In this document: positions 10,325 through 21,429 of the stretch, one piece after another
How the letters are laid out: every line of letters starts with the position of its first letter
Position numbering within the stretch: position 1 is the stretch's first letter
Assembly (NCBI GenBank): GCA_003024785.1
Contig: PUQB01000556.1
Location: 103,795-167,794, forward strand
Length of the DNA: 64,000 nucleotides
From: Selaginella tamariscina
Taxonomy: Eukaryota; Streptophyta; Lycopodiopsida; Selaginellales; Selaginellaceae
Reading direction: 5' to 3'
Notes under the pieces: model-generated
Database searches by the model: none
What the model saw: only the letters and a program-made list of their open reading frames with translations
What the model was told of the DNA's origin: nothing
Position numbers and translations under genes: made by a program

Positions 10325-13300
10325 GCACACACACACACAGCTGTATATGTCTATATATCTTACCTGTGTATAAGGCTTTTACATTCTACAACAGGTAAAA
10401 GACTGGGAGACTTTTGTTATATTCCTACTCAACAAAATGTTCAATGATCCATCAAATCCTGTTCTCCCCAGGTTTCTAAGTGAGATAAGTATTTACTTGT
10501 TCAACATGTACCCGATCATATTTACTCGAACTCTTGAAGAAATGCTCAAGTATGTTTTGTGTGTGTGTGTGTGTGTACACAGTAGTCACATCTATAGACA
10601 AACATACGTACGTTTTATATTGTTAAGCTATATGTACTAAATAATATATCATGTGCAGATATACAAGAAAGGACGAGCAAGATGATCAACACAAAGATAT
10701 ATTTGGAAAGCTCAGCCCTCTACTAGTTCTAAAAGTCATGCCTTTATCGGCTTATGATCACATAGACTTCAGTCAACTTTATAGTGGTACACGACAAGGT
10801 AAGCTCTATAGATATATTGTATACTCATCGCGCTATATAGGTATATATACATATTCTTAACAGACGTGCGGACACACACACACACACACACCCCAATGTT
10901 TTGTATATCTATGAGCATATATAGTATTGCAAGCCATATTATATTTTCTTGTTACTTATTTGAATATTTCAGGTTGCATTACAAGCTTGTTGCTTAACTG
11001 GTAATGTATGTGTGTGTGTTGTGTGTGTGGACCATTATCATGCAACAGGATGTGCGAGTCCACGCAATCTGATGACGTACGAAGACTTTCAGCGGAGCTT
11101 GTTGGTCGTCTTCGCCCAGAGGTATCAAGCTTCAACTGAGAGAGAGAGAGAGAGAGGGAGGGAGGGAGGGAGGGAGAGGAGAGGGAGAGGAAAGGGAAAG
11201 GGAGAGGGAGAGGGAGAGGGAGAGGGAGAGGGAGAGGGAGAGGATTCAAATGACATCGTGTTCAGGTGATGCTCCCTTTATTGGTGGATCGTTTTAAAGG
11301 AGCCGTAAGGGACTCAGATATCTTAAAAGCAAAAGCATGTATATACGCTGTATGCAACTCCCTTATGGTACGTATTTTATTGGTACATATAATTGTGTTG
11401 CATATATAGTACTGTGTCCGAATATATGCATTATGACTATACTGATTATTAGGTGAGAGGATATCAGACGCTCTCGAATTCATTTATGAGCCAAATCAGA
11501 GCATTACTCACAAAGATATTACTCCTGCCTCCCCAGACGGAAGGTATTCTCATGCTTGTACATGCTAACATTTTTATTATACAATGTATAATACTGTATA
11601 TATACTTAAATCATGCATATACATACACACATACATGATAGTAACACATTGACTCTTGAGATCTTTACAGAAGTACAAAAGGCACAGCATGGTTGTATTG
11701 ACTGTTTCGCTATAGCAATCCGCACGGAACTGAAGGAAACTGATCAACGATACATGACAATAGATGGTACGAGCATGCCGTGTGCCTATGGATCATGCAT
11801 GTGGGATATCCGCATGCGGTGCATTTACAAGCATATGTATATGTACATATGCACGGTTTCATGTATAGATATACTACAAGTGCCTCCGTATTTGTACGAA
11901 AGACAGTCGTACAACTTTGTATATATATAGAGAGAGAGAGACATACTTAAGTACTTACGTGTAATATATATTCAGTATGTATTTTTTCATATGCATGCTA
12001 TATACAGATAGTGTAGACACACACACACACATTCCCGTGTGTGCATCTATATGTGTGTGTGTGTGTGTGTGTAATATATACGTATATGCATGTATATGTA
12101 TTTCAGGTGAGCATAAGGTAGACACTGTTCTTCTTGGAGTCATTTCTGGCCTTGAAGATCACACACGTTCTATACCATCGTTATGTGGCATGCCTACGTT
12201 GGAATTTTCCACATTCATAGACGAATTCGGTAAGCTCTTAAAGAAATTTTGGCTAGAATGCATAATACCGCCCCCCCCCTTCCTAATTATTCACTAATTT
12301 GGAAGCGCCACCCAAATATGGCGGTTCTTAATTCTGTCATGTATGTGTGTTTGGAGGCGCCGCCCAAATATGGCGGTTCCCTAATTCCGCCCAATGTGTA
12401 TGTGTGTGTCTAATCAGTTTTTTTAATTAAAAGTTCAAAATTAATCTTAATGTGTATGTGTATATCACATGTAGCACGTGTGTATCACATGCAGCACGTG
12501 TGTATCACATGCACACATATTATCCTGCCCACATGTGTATATTTCATCTTCACTATAGGGCACCGCTATATTTGGGCGGTGCCCTCAAATTAGCGAATAA
12601 TTAGGAGGGGGCAGTATTATGCAGGTGACCCGAAATTTTTATATAAGAACAATGAATATATTACTGTTCGATAACTAAGTGTGTACGTTCTACTCATATT
12701 TGGACAGGTATTGAGAGGCATGATATTGCTCCAATAAGCTTCAGACTCTGCAATGTGAATGTTTTAATTAGTTCCACCTCAAAAATACCAGTTAAATCCC
12801 ATGAGCTTTTCCGAGACACAGTTTATTCCGTGATTACGAATCTACTCAAGGTGGGTCAATTTATTGTCATATAATTAAATTTGATATTTGGTTTCGTATG
12901 CAGATTGAAGAGGAAGCAATTGTGAGAGCTGCATATATTCAGTTGTTGTTCAGTTGTGTCTACAATTTAAAAGGTGCTTCCATGGTGAAATATGCTAGAG
13001 ATTTGCTTCAAATATCACTTGCAGCTTTGAAAAGGAGTAACACTCTTTCTGAGGTAACAATCCTCCCTCAGGGGGGCTTATGTTATGCAGAATCTGCCAG
13101 ATTATATAAATGCATACAACCCACACGCGCGCACACATATACACGCACACACAAGATGTTATGTTTTGTAGGAGAGGTTAGCAGGCGGCAAGTTACTGGC
13201 TGCACTTTTAGCTGAAGAGTCCCTCATGGAAGAAATTGGTTCATCACTCGTCCATATACAGCAAGTTGTCCAGTATTTCGCTTGTAGATCCATCTCCGGA

Positions 13301-13343
13301 GGTACGCCAGCTATGTAACCAATTGTTGAATTGTGTTTGTTAG
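7120..13343 (+). CDS. Large ARM/HEAT-repeat protein, about 20 exons
   Basis: Long plus-strand gene beginning MDKSVRFSEEPEMHPLPLG, with many 80-200-bp exons. Recognisable exon peptides in order include AVDYLLRHVKQSSNAVDVCV, KRKKALFIIQSLYQTNECGI, MFSMKDVPEEWNFILWSHLD, GVAVLKSCWHEYASLMLSEA, RLDSLAPLLIEFLNKRDTTS, SMLDSKEATQRRK, YLLNRLDDEELTNRTAASNF, VIPALIKLLYDSNEKVRSAA, DRIIRLVPPWAST, DWETFVIFLLNKMFNDPSNP, KDAVRDSD-like segments near 11300 and DPSPEVRQLCNQLLNCVC at the end. Helical repeats of the type LLYDSNEKVRSAASAGLVNV are ARM/HEAT-like, so a scaffold role is likely. It resembles plant ARM-repeat superfamily proteins of the At3g57570 kind from memory only. Single-base breaks are visible near 8955 and at the A-run at 9305-9310 (the relic at 55160 keeps frame there). 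Most introns carry TG/CA microsatellites. Confidence 0.6.
10270..10340. repeat. Compound (CT)n(CA)n(CGCA) microsatellite in an ARM-gene intron
   Basis: About 10 CT units run directly into more than 15 CA units broken by CGCA variants. The intron's splice acceptor follows near 10393. Confidence 0.9.
11136..11242 (+). repeat. Purine-only (GA)n / GGGA / GGGAGA tract, about 105 bp, in an ARM-gene intron
   Basis: The tract starts with GA dinucleotides, passes through GGGA tetramers, and ends in about eight GGGAGA hexamers. No pyrimidine interrupts it. Homopurine mirror-like tracts of this length can adopt triplex structures in principle. It lies between exon sequence ending near 11120 and the acceptor just before 11268. 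Confidence 0.9.
12259..12623. mobile_element. MITE-like element with ~60-bp terminal inverted repeats, inside an ARM-gene intron
   Basis: The left end reads TGCATAATACCGCCCCCC and the right end, reverse-complemented, reads TGCATAATACTGCCCCCTCC. The match continues through CTAATTATTC.CTAATTTG and into GCC-rich sequence around AAATATGGCGG. The interior has no coding potential and contains tandem ~19-bp units of the form TATCACATGCAGCACGTG (12466-12515). A second internal copy of GCCGCCCAAATATGGCGG follows the left TIR. I do not see a clear target-site duplication. Size and structure fit a non-autonomous DNA transposon. Confidence 0.8.
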
Positions 13344-13768
13344 CATTTGTAAGGATTCAAATGACTTGTGTATGTAAAAATGGCTTAACAGTGCCTTTGT
13401 GTGTGGATATTGTTTTAACATCAGTGCAAGTGTATTAAGATTTATATACGTTTAGTGTTTATTATATATATGTATATATTATATTAGCAACAGAAAAAGC
13501 TATGTCTTTGTAGCCTTCATGGAATATATAATTCTGACACATCATAAAATAATAGAATATCAATATGTTCATATCTTAAATATTAAATTTAAATATATAA
13601 ATCAAATATATCAACTTTTATATACCTTAGACCCTTCAAATTCAGTATTACTTAGTATCTTTTATGGCCTAAGGAATATACATTTAACATCAAAGGCGCT
13701 GGAGCTGGAGAAGTAGAGTTTTATTTTAAGCCTCTTTGCACAAGGTATGCTCTTCATAACTTAACCAT
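13344..13768. other. Intergenic spacer between the ARM and DEAD-box genes
   Basis: AT-rich with no gene recognised. The ARM and DEAD-box genes converge here, so both transcription ends are expected in this interval. Confidence 0.5.
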
Positions 13769-15491
13769 CTACTCAAACTTAATCACGCACTCCTCTGCAA
13801 CGCCCAGCTCCTTACAAATGCTGATCATGAGAGCAATCTCATCCTGAGTTACGAGGTTAACGACCCTGCCTTCCGCCCTATTGCGATCTCGTCCACACCT
13901 CTGCAGGTACTCGTCAGATGTGGCAGGCAGGCCAAAGTTGATTACGAAGTTGCATCCCTGCTTGTAGACGTTGGTGACCAACATCTGTCCGAATCTACAG
14001 TCCCTCTCCAAATCAGCCACCTGTTCCGCTTTCATGTCCGTGTGTGTGACAACAGTTGGGCAAGTCATGCGTCCAGACACCAATTGAACCTCCTCTACCG
14101 TTTTGCAGTAAACTGCCACCAGGGGAAAAAGCCGAGCCACCTTGTCCCACACCTTTCGCGTTTCCTCAAGCCTGTCGTCTCCATCCTTTACCATGACATA
14201 GTACTGGATGACACCCTCGAGTGTGAGATGGGACTGTGGCATTTGCAAGAAGGGCTCGTCACCGAGGAAACGTTGAACGAGCTTTTGAACTTCTTCCGTC
14301 GTCGTCCTTGCGTGAAGTCCTAACTGCACACGTCCAGTTACTTGCTGAAGAATGTCTTCGATCTGCCACAGTAGCTTATAGCGGCCGAAAGCAAAAAACA
14401 AAAAACAAAAAGAGCACATACCTGCTGCAACGAGCCAGTCTCGATCAGCGTGTCTGTGTCGAGAAGAACCATCTGAGAGACAAGCTTAGACGCCCGGCCC
14501 TTGGTTTCAAGGGCCTCCTCTACAGCCTCAGGTGCGCCCACAGCAATATGGCAGAGCAGAAGTGAAGCCGTGCCGCACTGTACCACGTTCACATGCCTCA
14601 AGCTCATGTGATCCAGAAAATACTCTAAGGTATCGACGATATTGGAAGCCTTGTCCTGGGCACCAGAAGTAGGGACGCCTGTGGCCGACGTCCGGCCGCA
14701 GCCCGGAGTAGTCCGGGCATGAAAATTAAAATCCCCGACTCGTCTTGGTGGACAAGGTTGTTGCCTTGACCAAACCAGTCCAGCATTGTCTCGAAGCATT
14801 CGTCCCCGAAACCGGTGCCTGCAAGAAAATTTCCGTGTCAAAAACTGGAGAGAGGAACGGCTAAGAGGGGCGAACCTGGAGAAACCCCACAGGCAGCAGA
14901 AGGTGGCGAGACCTGCGGTGGGCAGTTTCTGGGAAAACGTACAGGGCTCTTCAAATTGAAGGTTCCATCCAAAAGTTTGTCCGCCTGAGGAAAGTCAAGA
15001 CAAGGTTGACGCGAGAACAAGAAATTCAAAGCCCACCTGATCGCGGAGATACCTTCCCGCAGAGGCCAGAAGAAAGGCAGGGACATGCGAGCAGTGCAAG
15101 ATAAAAGAACAAGCGTAGTTTGCTTGCTCCGGAGTTGCAACAACGACGTCCAGGGCGGGAAGCATCCATTGGTGCGTTTCAGCAGAGCCAACAAGCAGAT
15201 TAGGCAGCTTGAGGCGCAGGTCGTCTAGGGTAAGCTGTATCTGTTCCTCGGTTGCAAGCACAATAGTCGGAGCAGCGGCACTTGCGCGGCTCCGCCTAAC
15301 GCATTCCACCAAGTTATCACCTGATACATTCTAATCAGAAAACAACACAGAAGAAGGTACAAGAACATACCCACTCCTTGGAATGCCTCTGCATCGCCCC
15401 AATCAGGATTGATAAGCAGCACCCTTGAGAAGCTGCTGCCGGCTGGTGCTGTTGGTACTTCATGAGCGTGGGTGTCCGCCGCCTCGCCCAT
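13769..15491 (-). CDS. Divergent DEAD-box helicase-like (eIF4A-like) protein with eroded motifs
   Basis: Minus-strand multi-exon gene starting MGEAADTHAHEVPTAPAG at 15491. Two RecA-like domains can be traced. Domain 1 has TIVLATEEQIQLTLDDL (motif Ia region), ALDVVVATPEQ (TPGR/Ib position) and MVLLDTDTLIETG (Walker B/DEAD position). Domain 2 has LEGVIQYYVMVKDGDDR, AVYCKTVEEVQLV, FGQMLVTNVYKQGCNFVINF and ATSDEYLQRCGRDRNR. Compared with active DEAD-box proteins, DEAD is DTDT, HRIGR is QRCGR, the ARGID segment is missing, and I see no Walker A or Q motif. I therefore infer an ATPase-dead paralogue or decaying gene. Frame is continuous through the C-terminal exon (14341-13769); the N-terminal exon boundaries are approximate. 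It is divergently arranged with a copy of the ARM-gene first exon at 15580, sharing <100 bp. Confidence 0.6.
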
Positions 15492-15574
15492 CTCTGTCTT
15501 GTCTGGAAACCTAAATATGAATAAGGGCAAACAATATGTCATTCAAAATAAGAATATTCTATATGCTCCGTTTT

Positions 15575-16080
15575 AGGGTTTAGGGTTTAGCAACTTGGGT
15601 TTTCAGAGGAGCCGGACATGCAGCTTCTGTCGCTTGGAACTGTGTTGAATCGGCTCAGCTTTGCAGAGGATAATTTGCAGTCGAGAAGCACAGGTATGCA
15701 TATTCTCGTAGGTGTGTGCGCGCGCGCGCGCATAACTACCTATATATAGAGGTATACGTCACAATCTAATTAACTCAGACAGTCTTGCTCCACTTCTTAT
15801 TGAACTTCTGAGACACAAGCAGCTTACGGAATATGTCTTACAGATACAATCTGTCTGTACGCGATATATATACACATGCATATACTCCCATCTAGTGATA
15901 TACATCAGTATCGGTGTTGTAATGCTGTATATGTGTTATTGGAACCTTGCTAGTGCTTAACCTATGTTTAATTTAAGGCATCCTTGTCCAGATTACAGAA
16001 AGTTTCTCAATGCTAGATTCTAAAGAAGCAACTCAACAAAGAAAAACCATCGATGCTAATCTCTCTCAGTCTCTCTCTAA
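15575..16080 (+). pseudogene. ARM/HEAT gene exon relics (copy A)
   Basis: The stretch 15590-15711 copies the first exon of the ARM gene at 7120 (FSEEPDMQLLSLGTVLNRLS, QSRST, then a GTATGC donor), with a deletion removing the start codon region. From 15781 to 15855 and 15978-16055 there are copies of internal exons of the same gene (the LAPLLIELL and SMLDSKEATQ segments). Intervening exons are missing, so this is a truncated duplicate. The second half recurs at 54895-55198. Confidence 0.75.
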
Positions 16081-16980
16081 GGTATGAATATGATAGGTTA
16101 TACGAAGGGCTACTCAAAATGCATATAAAATCATTAAAATAATTAATTTAATTAACTATGATTAAAAGAAGGACTGGATTGTGAAAAGTCCTCAGTGTTA
16201 AACCTTGACACAACCCAAAAGGTCTTGCCTTTGGGAGTTGTACTAACGTAATTTAAGGTATATAAATTAAAAGACCATATATGAGCTGGAATATATAAAT
16301 TTTCTTTAAATATTCTTCATTTTTAATATTTATTTATTAATTAAGTTAATTAATTACTACTAATACAAAAGGGGCCGGTCTGTGAAAGCGTTCCCCCCAT
16401 TCTATATTGTGGACTGCTCTATCTTGGTTAAGAGATACGCCTTGTAGTTAGCTACGCTAAACTTTCACGCAGCTCATGTTTCCCCCTCTCATAAATAAGA
16501 TTTTAAATTCAAAGTTTTAAAATTTACTTAGATTAAACTAATTTTGATAAAATTGTATATTTTTTCCAAGTCAATAATATGACTACGATGATGACAAAGG
16601 ATTTGATTATTTACTACATAGACATGTATATTTTTTTAATTATATATAAATATACATACTTAAAAGACACGTTACATTGTTATAAATTGACTAAACGTTT
16701 GTGTGTTCACATCTTACAAGCCACGCGTATGTGTCCTAATACGACAACCGTATTCAAACGCTGTATGATCGACGCAAAATATAGTGTATGATGTCATATG
16801 AGTCTTAGAATAGAATTCATTGGATTAATCAGAAATTTAATAGGTTTGAACGAAGGAGCTATGTCTTCTTCTTAGAAACACATGGTGAAAGTCAGTCAAG
16901 TCGTGAAATTCTGTTATATAAATTCGGTCGTATAAATGCCTCGCAGTGAAATCTTTAATTCAAATTAAATGGATACTGCA
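16081..16980. other. AT-rich spacer with a conserved ~100-bp segment
   Basis: No coding region recognised. A block at 16380-16475 containing CTGCTCTATCTTGGTTAAG is well conserved in copy B (55440-55535) compared with the indel-rich flanks. It could be part of an old transcript or repeat; I see no tRNA or snRNA fold in it. Confidence 0.4.
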
Positions 16981-16984
16981 GTCG

Positions 16985-17440
16985 AGCAGTGGTACTTGGA
17001 AACGCGCGGTATGCATGGGATACTGCCAAGGAGGAGTTTCAGAAGGCTACCATCACTACCTATAGTGATATATAGATCCCTGTGCAGAAAGAATTGCATG
17101 GGAACGAGAGTGGGTACTTCAATTCCTGACATTGACAGGTGTTGATCAGCTAACTAATGTTGATTATTGTTCTTAGCTTCCGGCGGTGGCAAGCAGAAAG
17201 ACCGACGGTTGCGATGCAGATCATAATCGAGTTGCAAAAGCTGCATCAAACAAGTGAATTTAATGAGTCGTGAGGTTTCTTGAAGCAGTATGTTTCTATG
17301 ATCGACTTTCTTACTGATAAAACCTCAAAAAAGACACAGATGGGGAAGAGGTTAACTTCAAGCGTGCTGCATTCTGAAGATTACTAAACTGTTAGTAAGG
17401 ACGTTGATAATAGGAACATACTGCTTCGGAATATATGAGC
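16985..17440 (+). pseudogene. Scrambled GH3 relic (exons 1-2 plus strand, exon 3 fragment minus strand)
   Basis: Plus-strand pieces match GH3: 17010-17110 encodes degenerate AKEEFQK...TYSDI, corresponding to SKEEFKKLPLASYSDI of the intact gene. 17180-17265 encodes SGGGKQK then NRVAKAASNK, the phosphate-loop exon. The segment 17337-17440 matches the third exon of the intact GH3 gene in the opposite orientation (the region around the LSPICDPSQ codons). So the exons are not collinear. A nearly identical relic lies in copy B at 56045-56505. Confidence 0.7.
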
Positions 17441-17821
17441 TTCATTGAGTAAAGTACCCTTTCAGTCTCAGGTACGTTCGTGGTGTGCTTTTATTTCATT
17501 GCGTAATACATAATTTTGTGTGGTTTTAAAGATTCTGTTCGGTATGGTGAAGACAAAGTACGTCTTATATTTATTTATATAGCGGCGGTGGGTTAGGAAA
17601 TACATGCGTACGTGTCCGTGCAGCACGCTCACACCTCAAGACAAGCTCAAGCAGCTCTGTATTACGCACAATATTTAAACACAAATGATATTTATTTATA
17701 TAATGAATTTTTCTTTCACAGAGTTTCATAGCATGAATCAAGGATTAGGCAAAGACAGGACTCATCACAAACGCACAGAATATGAATCGACATATTAAAT
17801 TCTTCTTCTTCTTTCATTATT

Positions 17822-17917
17822 ATGGAATTGCAGCGTTCTAGTCACGACGAAGGTGGCGACAGCGATGACAATGGTGTTGTTGGTACAACAGGCAGTGATG
17901 ATGCAACTCAGTGTTAA
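17822..17917 (+). CDS. 31-codon acidic ORF conserved in both duplication copies
   Basis: ATG to TAA, encoding a small acidic peptide (MELQRSSHDEGGDSDDNGVV, ending DDATQC). Copy B at 56881-56976 keeps the frame with one substitution (T to A), while surrounding noncoding DNA has indels. This could be a short exon or remnant rather than an independent gene. Confidence 0.3.
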   Translation: MELQRSSHDEGGDSDDNGVVGTTGSDDATQC

Positions 17918-18043
17918 TCCAAAAAACAAGCACTATCATTACTGACTAAAGCACGCAATAGTAATACTAATTTGAGAACATATCACTGAAATATTTAATA
18001 TTTAGAGGATAAGTCAACGTAACAATGGGATATTAAATCTAGA

Positions 18044-18082
<39 letters not shown>

Positions 18083-19500
18083 CTTAACATAATGACTATG
18101 AGTCTGGAAATGAGAAAATAATATGAAAGAGAATTGAGTAACATAATCAGAAATTAAAATATTTTATTTATTTATTTATAAAAAATTTATATTTAACTTA
18201 TAACATATTAAGAATGAAATAAAAAGATTTATTAATTGTTAAATATTAAAAATGTCATAATGACAAATATTAAGAAATTACATAGACTTTAAAATAATTA
18301 TATTATATTGTAATATATATGTTTAATTGATTTCATTTTGAAGTTAAATATAATAAAATATAAACTAATCATAAAATTTCATGATTTAAAAAAACTATTT
18401 TAATTTAATTTTAAGGAAAATTTCACATATATCATATATATTCCTTGAAATTTTAAATTTACGTAATTACCCATGATTCAATTTAAAACTTTATAGGATT
18501 TAAAATTAAACTAAAAAATATTTTCTTAAAAATCAAGAATAATTCATAATTAATTGATATTTTATTACATTTAATTCTAAAATGCAATCAATTAAACAAA
18601 TATAATATAATTAATTTTTAAAAATATATTATTTCTTAACATTTATTATTATAACATTTTAAATATTTAACCATTAATAAATTTCACTTAATTTAATTTT
18701 AAATATGTTATAAGTTAAATACATAATTTTATTAGTATTATTATTTAAAATTTAGAATACAAGATTTAAAGGTTTTTTTTAAAAGTATAAATATAAATTT
18801 AAAACTTTCATAAAATATATTTATAAATTCAAATTTTCTAAAGGTATATATGTAAATGATAAATTTAAGTTGATATATATGAAATTTTCCCTTTAATTAT
18901 AATAACTATTAATTATTCTTATTTGTAGCAATCTTAAATTGGTTACTAATTATATTTATAATAATTTTAAGTCAATTATTAACTTCACTTCTGCTCATTC
19001 TTATTAATATTTATTTATTTTCTATACTTTAAATTTTTATTAGAATATTTATGATACTTTCATTTAGATCTTCTTATATGTATCTACATCATAATAAAAC
19101 AAAGTAAAATATTCTTATTTATTATTAAGATTTTTACAGCTTTACTTTGGTGACACATCCTTTTATAGCAAGTGTAAGGAGTTAAAAACTTATGGAGTAT
19201 CCAAATCTTAAATTGAGGCTATCATTTAAAATTAACAATTTTATTTTGCATTTTACTATTTAGGTTAACCAGAAAGTGTAAATAAAAAATATGTAATGTT
19301 ATTTTATTATTATGGTACATTATGTTTATGCACTTAATGTAAATATGTAATGTATGTAAGCACATGGATACACTATAAATAGATTAGTAAATTAATTCTT
19401 TACTCGATACATAAGTTAAAATTTCCATTTTTGTAATGATTATAACAGACAATATAGTAATTTTTTAATAACTTAGAATCTATTTCAATCTTACATTTAA
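17918..19500. other. AT-rich spacer, copy A
   Basis: Very AT-rich with no gene. It contains a (CA)n microsatellite at 18048-18077 that is absent in copy B, where a short (CATA)n sits instead at about 57097-57112. Confidence 0.6.
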
Positions 19501-19507
19501 TTGAAGA

Positions 19508-19657
19508 TGTAAGATCCGCATGTACGGCTGCATGTGCATATACGTAGTGGATTTTAATAACCGTCGGATTAGATTCAATCTGGACCACTCACTCTTGTAT
19601 ATAAGTTAGGTTTCTGAACTAATGTATATACACATTTTTATATTCCGAGCTCTCACA
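19508..19657 (+). repeat. 5' LTR of the small gypsy element
   Basis: 150 bp, TG...CA ends. Followed by TTGGTGGAGGTGAAAGG, the position of a primer-binding site; I do not recognise the tRNA. Confidence 0.85.
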
Positions 19658-19792
19658 TTGGTGGAGGTGAAAGGCATCTCTAATTGTCCCTACAGAGTGC
19701 TCGGATTTGTGTCTTTTTTTTGTCTTTTTAGGTCTAGCTTTTCCATTATCTAGATCTATTCCTTTCTTGTAAATTTTGTCTTTTCTTCGTAC

Positions 19793-20560
19793 ATGGATCC
19801 ACAACAGGCAAATCCCTTGTCTGTGGAGCAGTTACTCATGCAGTTGTTGGATGCCATGCGTATGCAACTAACAATCATTCTCAGTTGATGGCAGCATTCA
19901 CAGTCCAGGGTACTCTTCCTACTCATGTTGCAAACCTCTGTGTCCACCGGATTTCTTTCACAGAAATCCTGGAGATGATGTGTACCATTGGTTTGATCAC
20001 TTCACTGTGGTTGCCACATATCATTCATGGGACAATGCTCAGTGTTTGCGCGAGTTTCCTACTTGTCTTCAAGGGACGGCGTTGTAGTGGTACAATGGTC
20101 TGGACGTTGCAACTTGTGGAGATTGGAATATTCTTCTAGAGATCTTCAAACGTGCATTTGGGCATGCGGACGACTGTGATGATGCTTTTTAGCAGTTGCA
20201 TCGTATTCGTCAGGAGCCATCTAAGTCAGTGATGCAGTTTGGTGTTCGCTTTCGAAGCCTTTTGCTGCGTGCAGAACCTAACATGTCGGAACGTATCAAG
20301 TTAGGTATGTTGTGGCCAGCACTTCGTCAAGACCTTGTGGGGCTTGTGCATGCACTAGCTCCAGTGACTCTTGACGATGCTTTGAGGCTGGCACAACGAT
20401 ATGAGTCGTCACCTCTCCCACTTGCGCCTTCACGTGCTCTTGTTCCACTTCATGTTAGGGATGGACTTGCTCCGATGGAGGTTGAGGCTATTGCCGCTCG
20501 TGTACTAGCACAAGGTGGAGCCCGTGGACGTGCAGTTCGTTGTTGGGAACCTTATATATT
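19793..20560 (+). pseudogene. gag of the small gypsy element (disrupted)
   Basis: Starts MDPQQANPLSVEQLLMQLLD with a stop within about 32 codons. A long readable capsid segment follows at 20196-20560, including SVMQFGVRFRSLLLRAEPNM and LDDALRLAQRYESS. The usual CCHC knuckle is not visible; an AT-rich ~90-bp stretch at 20548-20640 seems to replace that part. Confidence 0.7.
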
Positions 20561-20807
20561 TAAATTTATGTACATAGAAAAATTAAACAATTGTCACTTT
20601 ATTTCAATCGAGCACGTGTAATCTGGCAACTTACTTTTACAATAGGGGTTACTATGGCTAATTTACATGTTATTCATCTACTAGTCCACCTCCAAGGCGT
20701 CAACAACGTCCGATTGGTGCTGCTGCAGTGGAAGGTTGTGATGCGATGGATCTTCCGGGAAATGACGAATCGCACGAGTAGAGGAGGGTCCTCGTGCAAA
20801 TAAATTA

Positions 20808-21220
20808 GTGACCCCTCCGTCTTTCTTTCGGGAGTATCATCAAGGGGTTCACTCGGCACCAAATCATCCAGTTTTCACTTTTCAAGCTCGATTTAATCAC
20901 ACGTCACGTCCTGTTTTCCTTTCAGTGTTGGTGGATACAGGTTCGAGTTTGTTCTTTATTTCTCAATCTATTGCTACACGTTGCAGCCTTCATTTGCGTC
21001 GTGCGGTAGAACCAGTCTTCATTCTGTACGGCAACGGACACACTCATGCTTGTTCGCGGGATGAAGTGGACATTGTTGTTCGTGTGGATGATCGTGAGCT
21101 CGAGCTTCAATCTTTACGGGTGGTGCCGAGTCAAGCTTTTCACCTTATTCTTGGTATGGATTGGTTGACTCGCAATCATGCCAAGTGTGACTTTGAAAAG
21201 TCTCCCCCTTGTTTGACTCT
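20808..21220 (+). pseudogene. Retropepsin-like aspartic protease of the small gypsy element
   Basis: VLVDTGSSLFFISQSIATRC carries the DTGSS active site, followed by LILGMDWLTRNHAKCDF, the conserved ILGMDWL flap-side motif of gypsy proteases. The frame is open over this domain. Confidence 0.85.
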
Positions 21221-21429
21221 CCCTTGTCTTTTTCATTCCTCTTATTTTTATTCCACTTCATCCATCTGCTTCCACCTCTGCTTCCATCACTTTTGTCTCA
21301 CCCCTATTTTAACTATTTTTCCTTCATGCTCATCCTTTCTTCTCTAGATCCATCAGATGATCGTCATGCTGTAGTTGTTGATCAACTCAAGAAGGAGTAT
21401 GTTGATCTTTTTAACTTCGATTTGTCATC

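Noticed and set aside
7120..13343. Identification of the ARM/HEAT gene as the proteasome factor ECM29
   Set aside because: Only generic ARM/HEAT features support it, the first exon does not match ECM29 as I remember it, and the gene seems too short.
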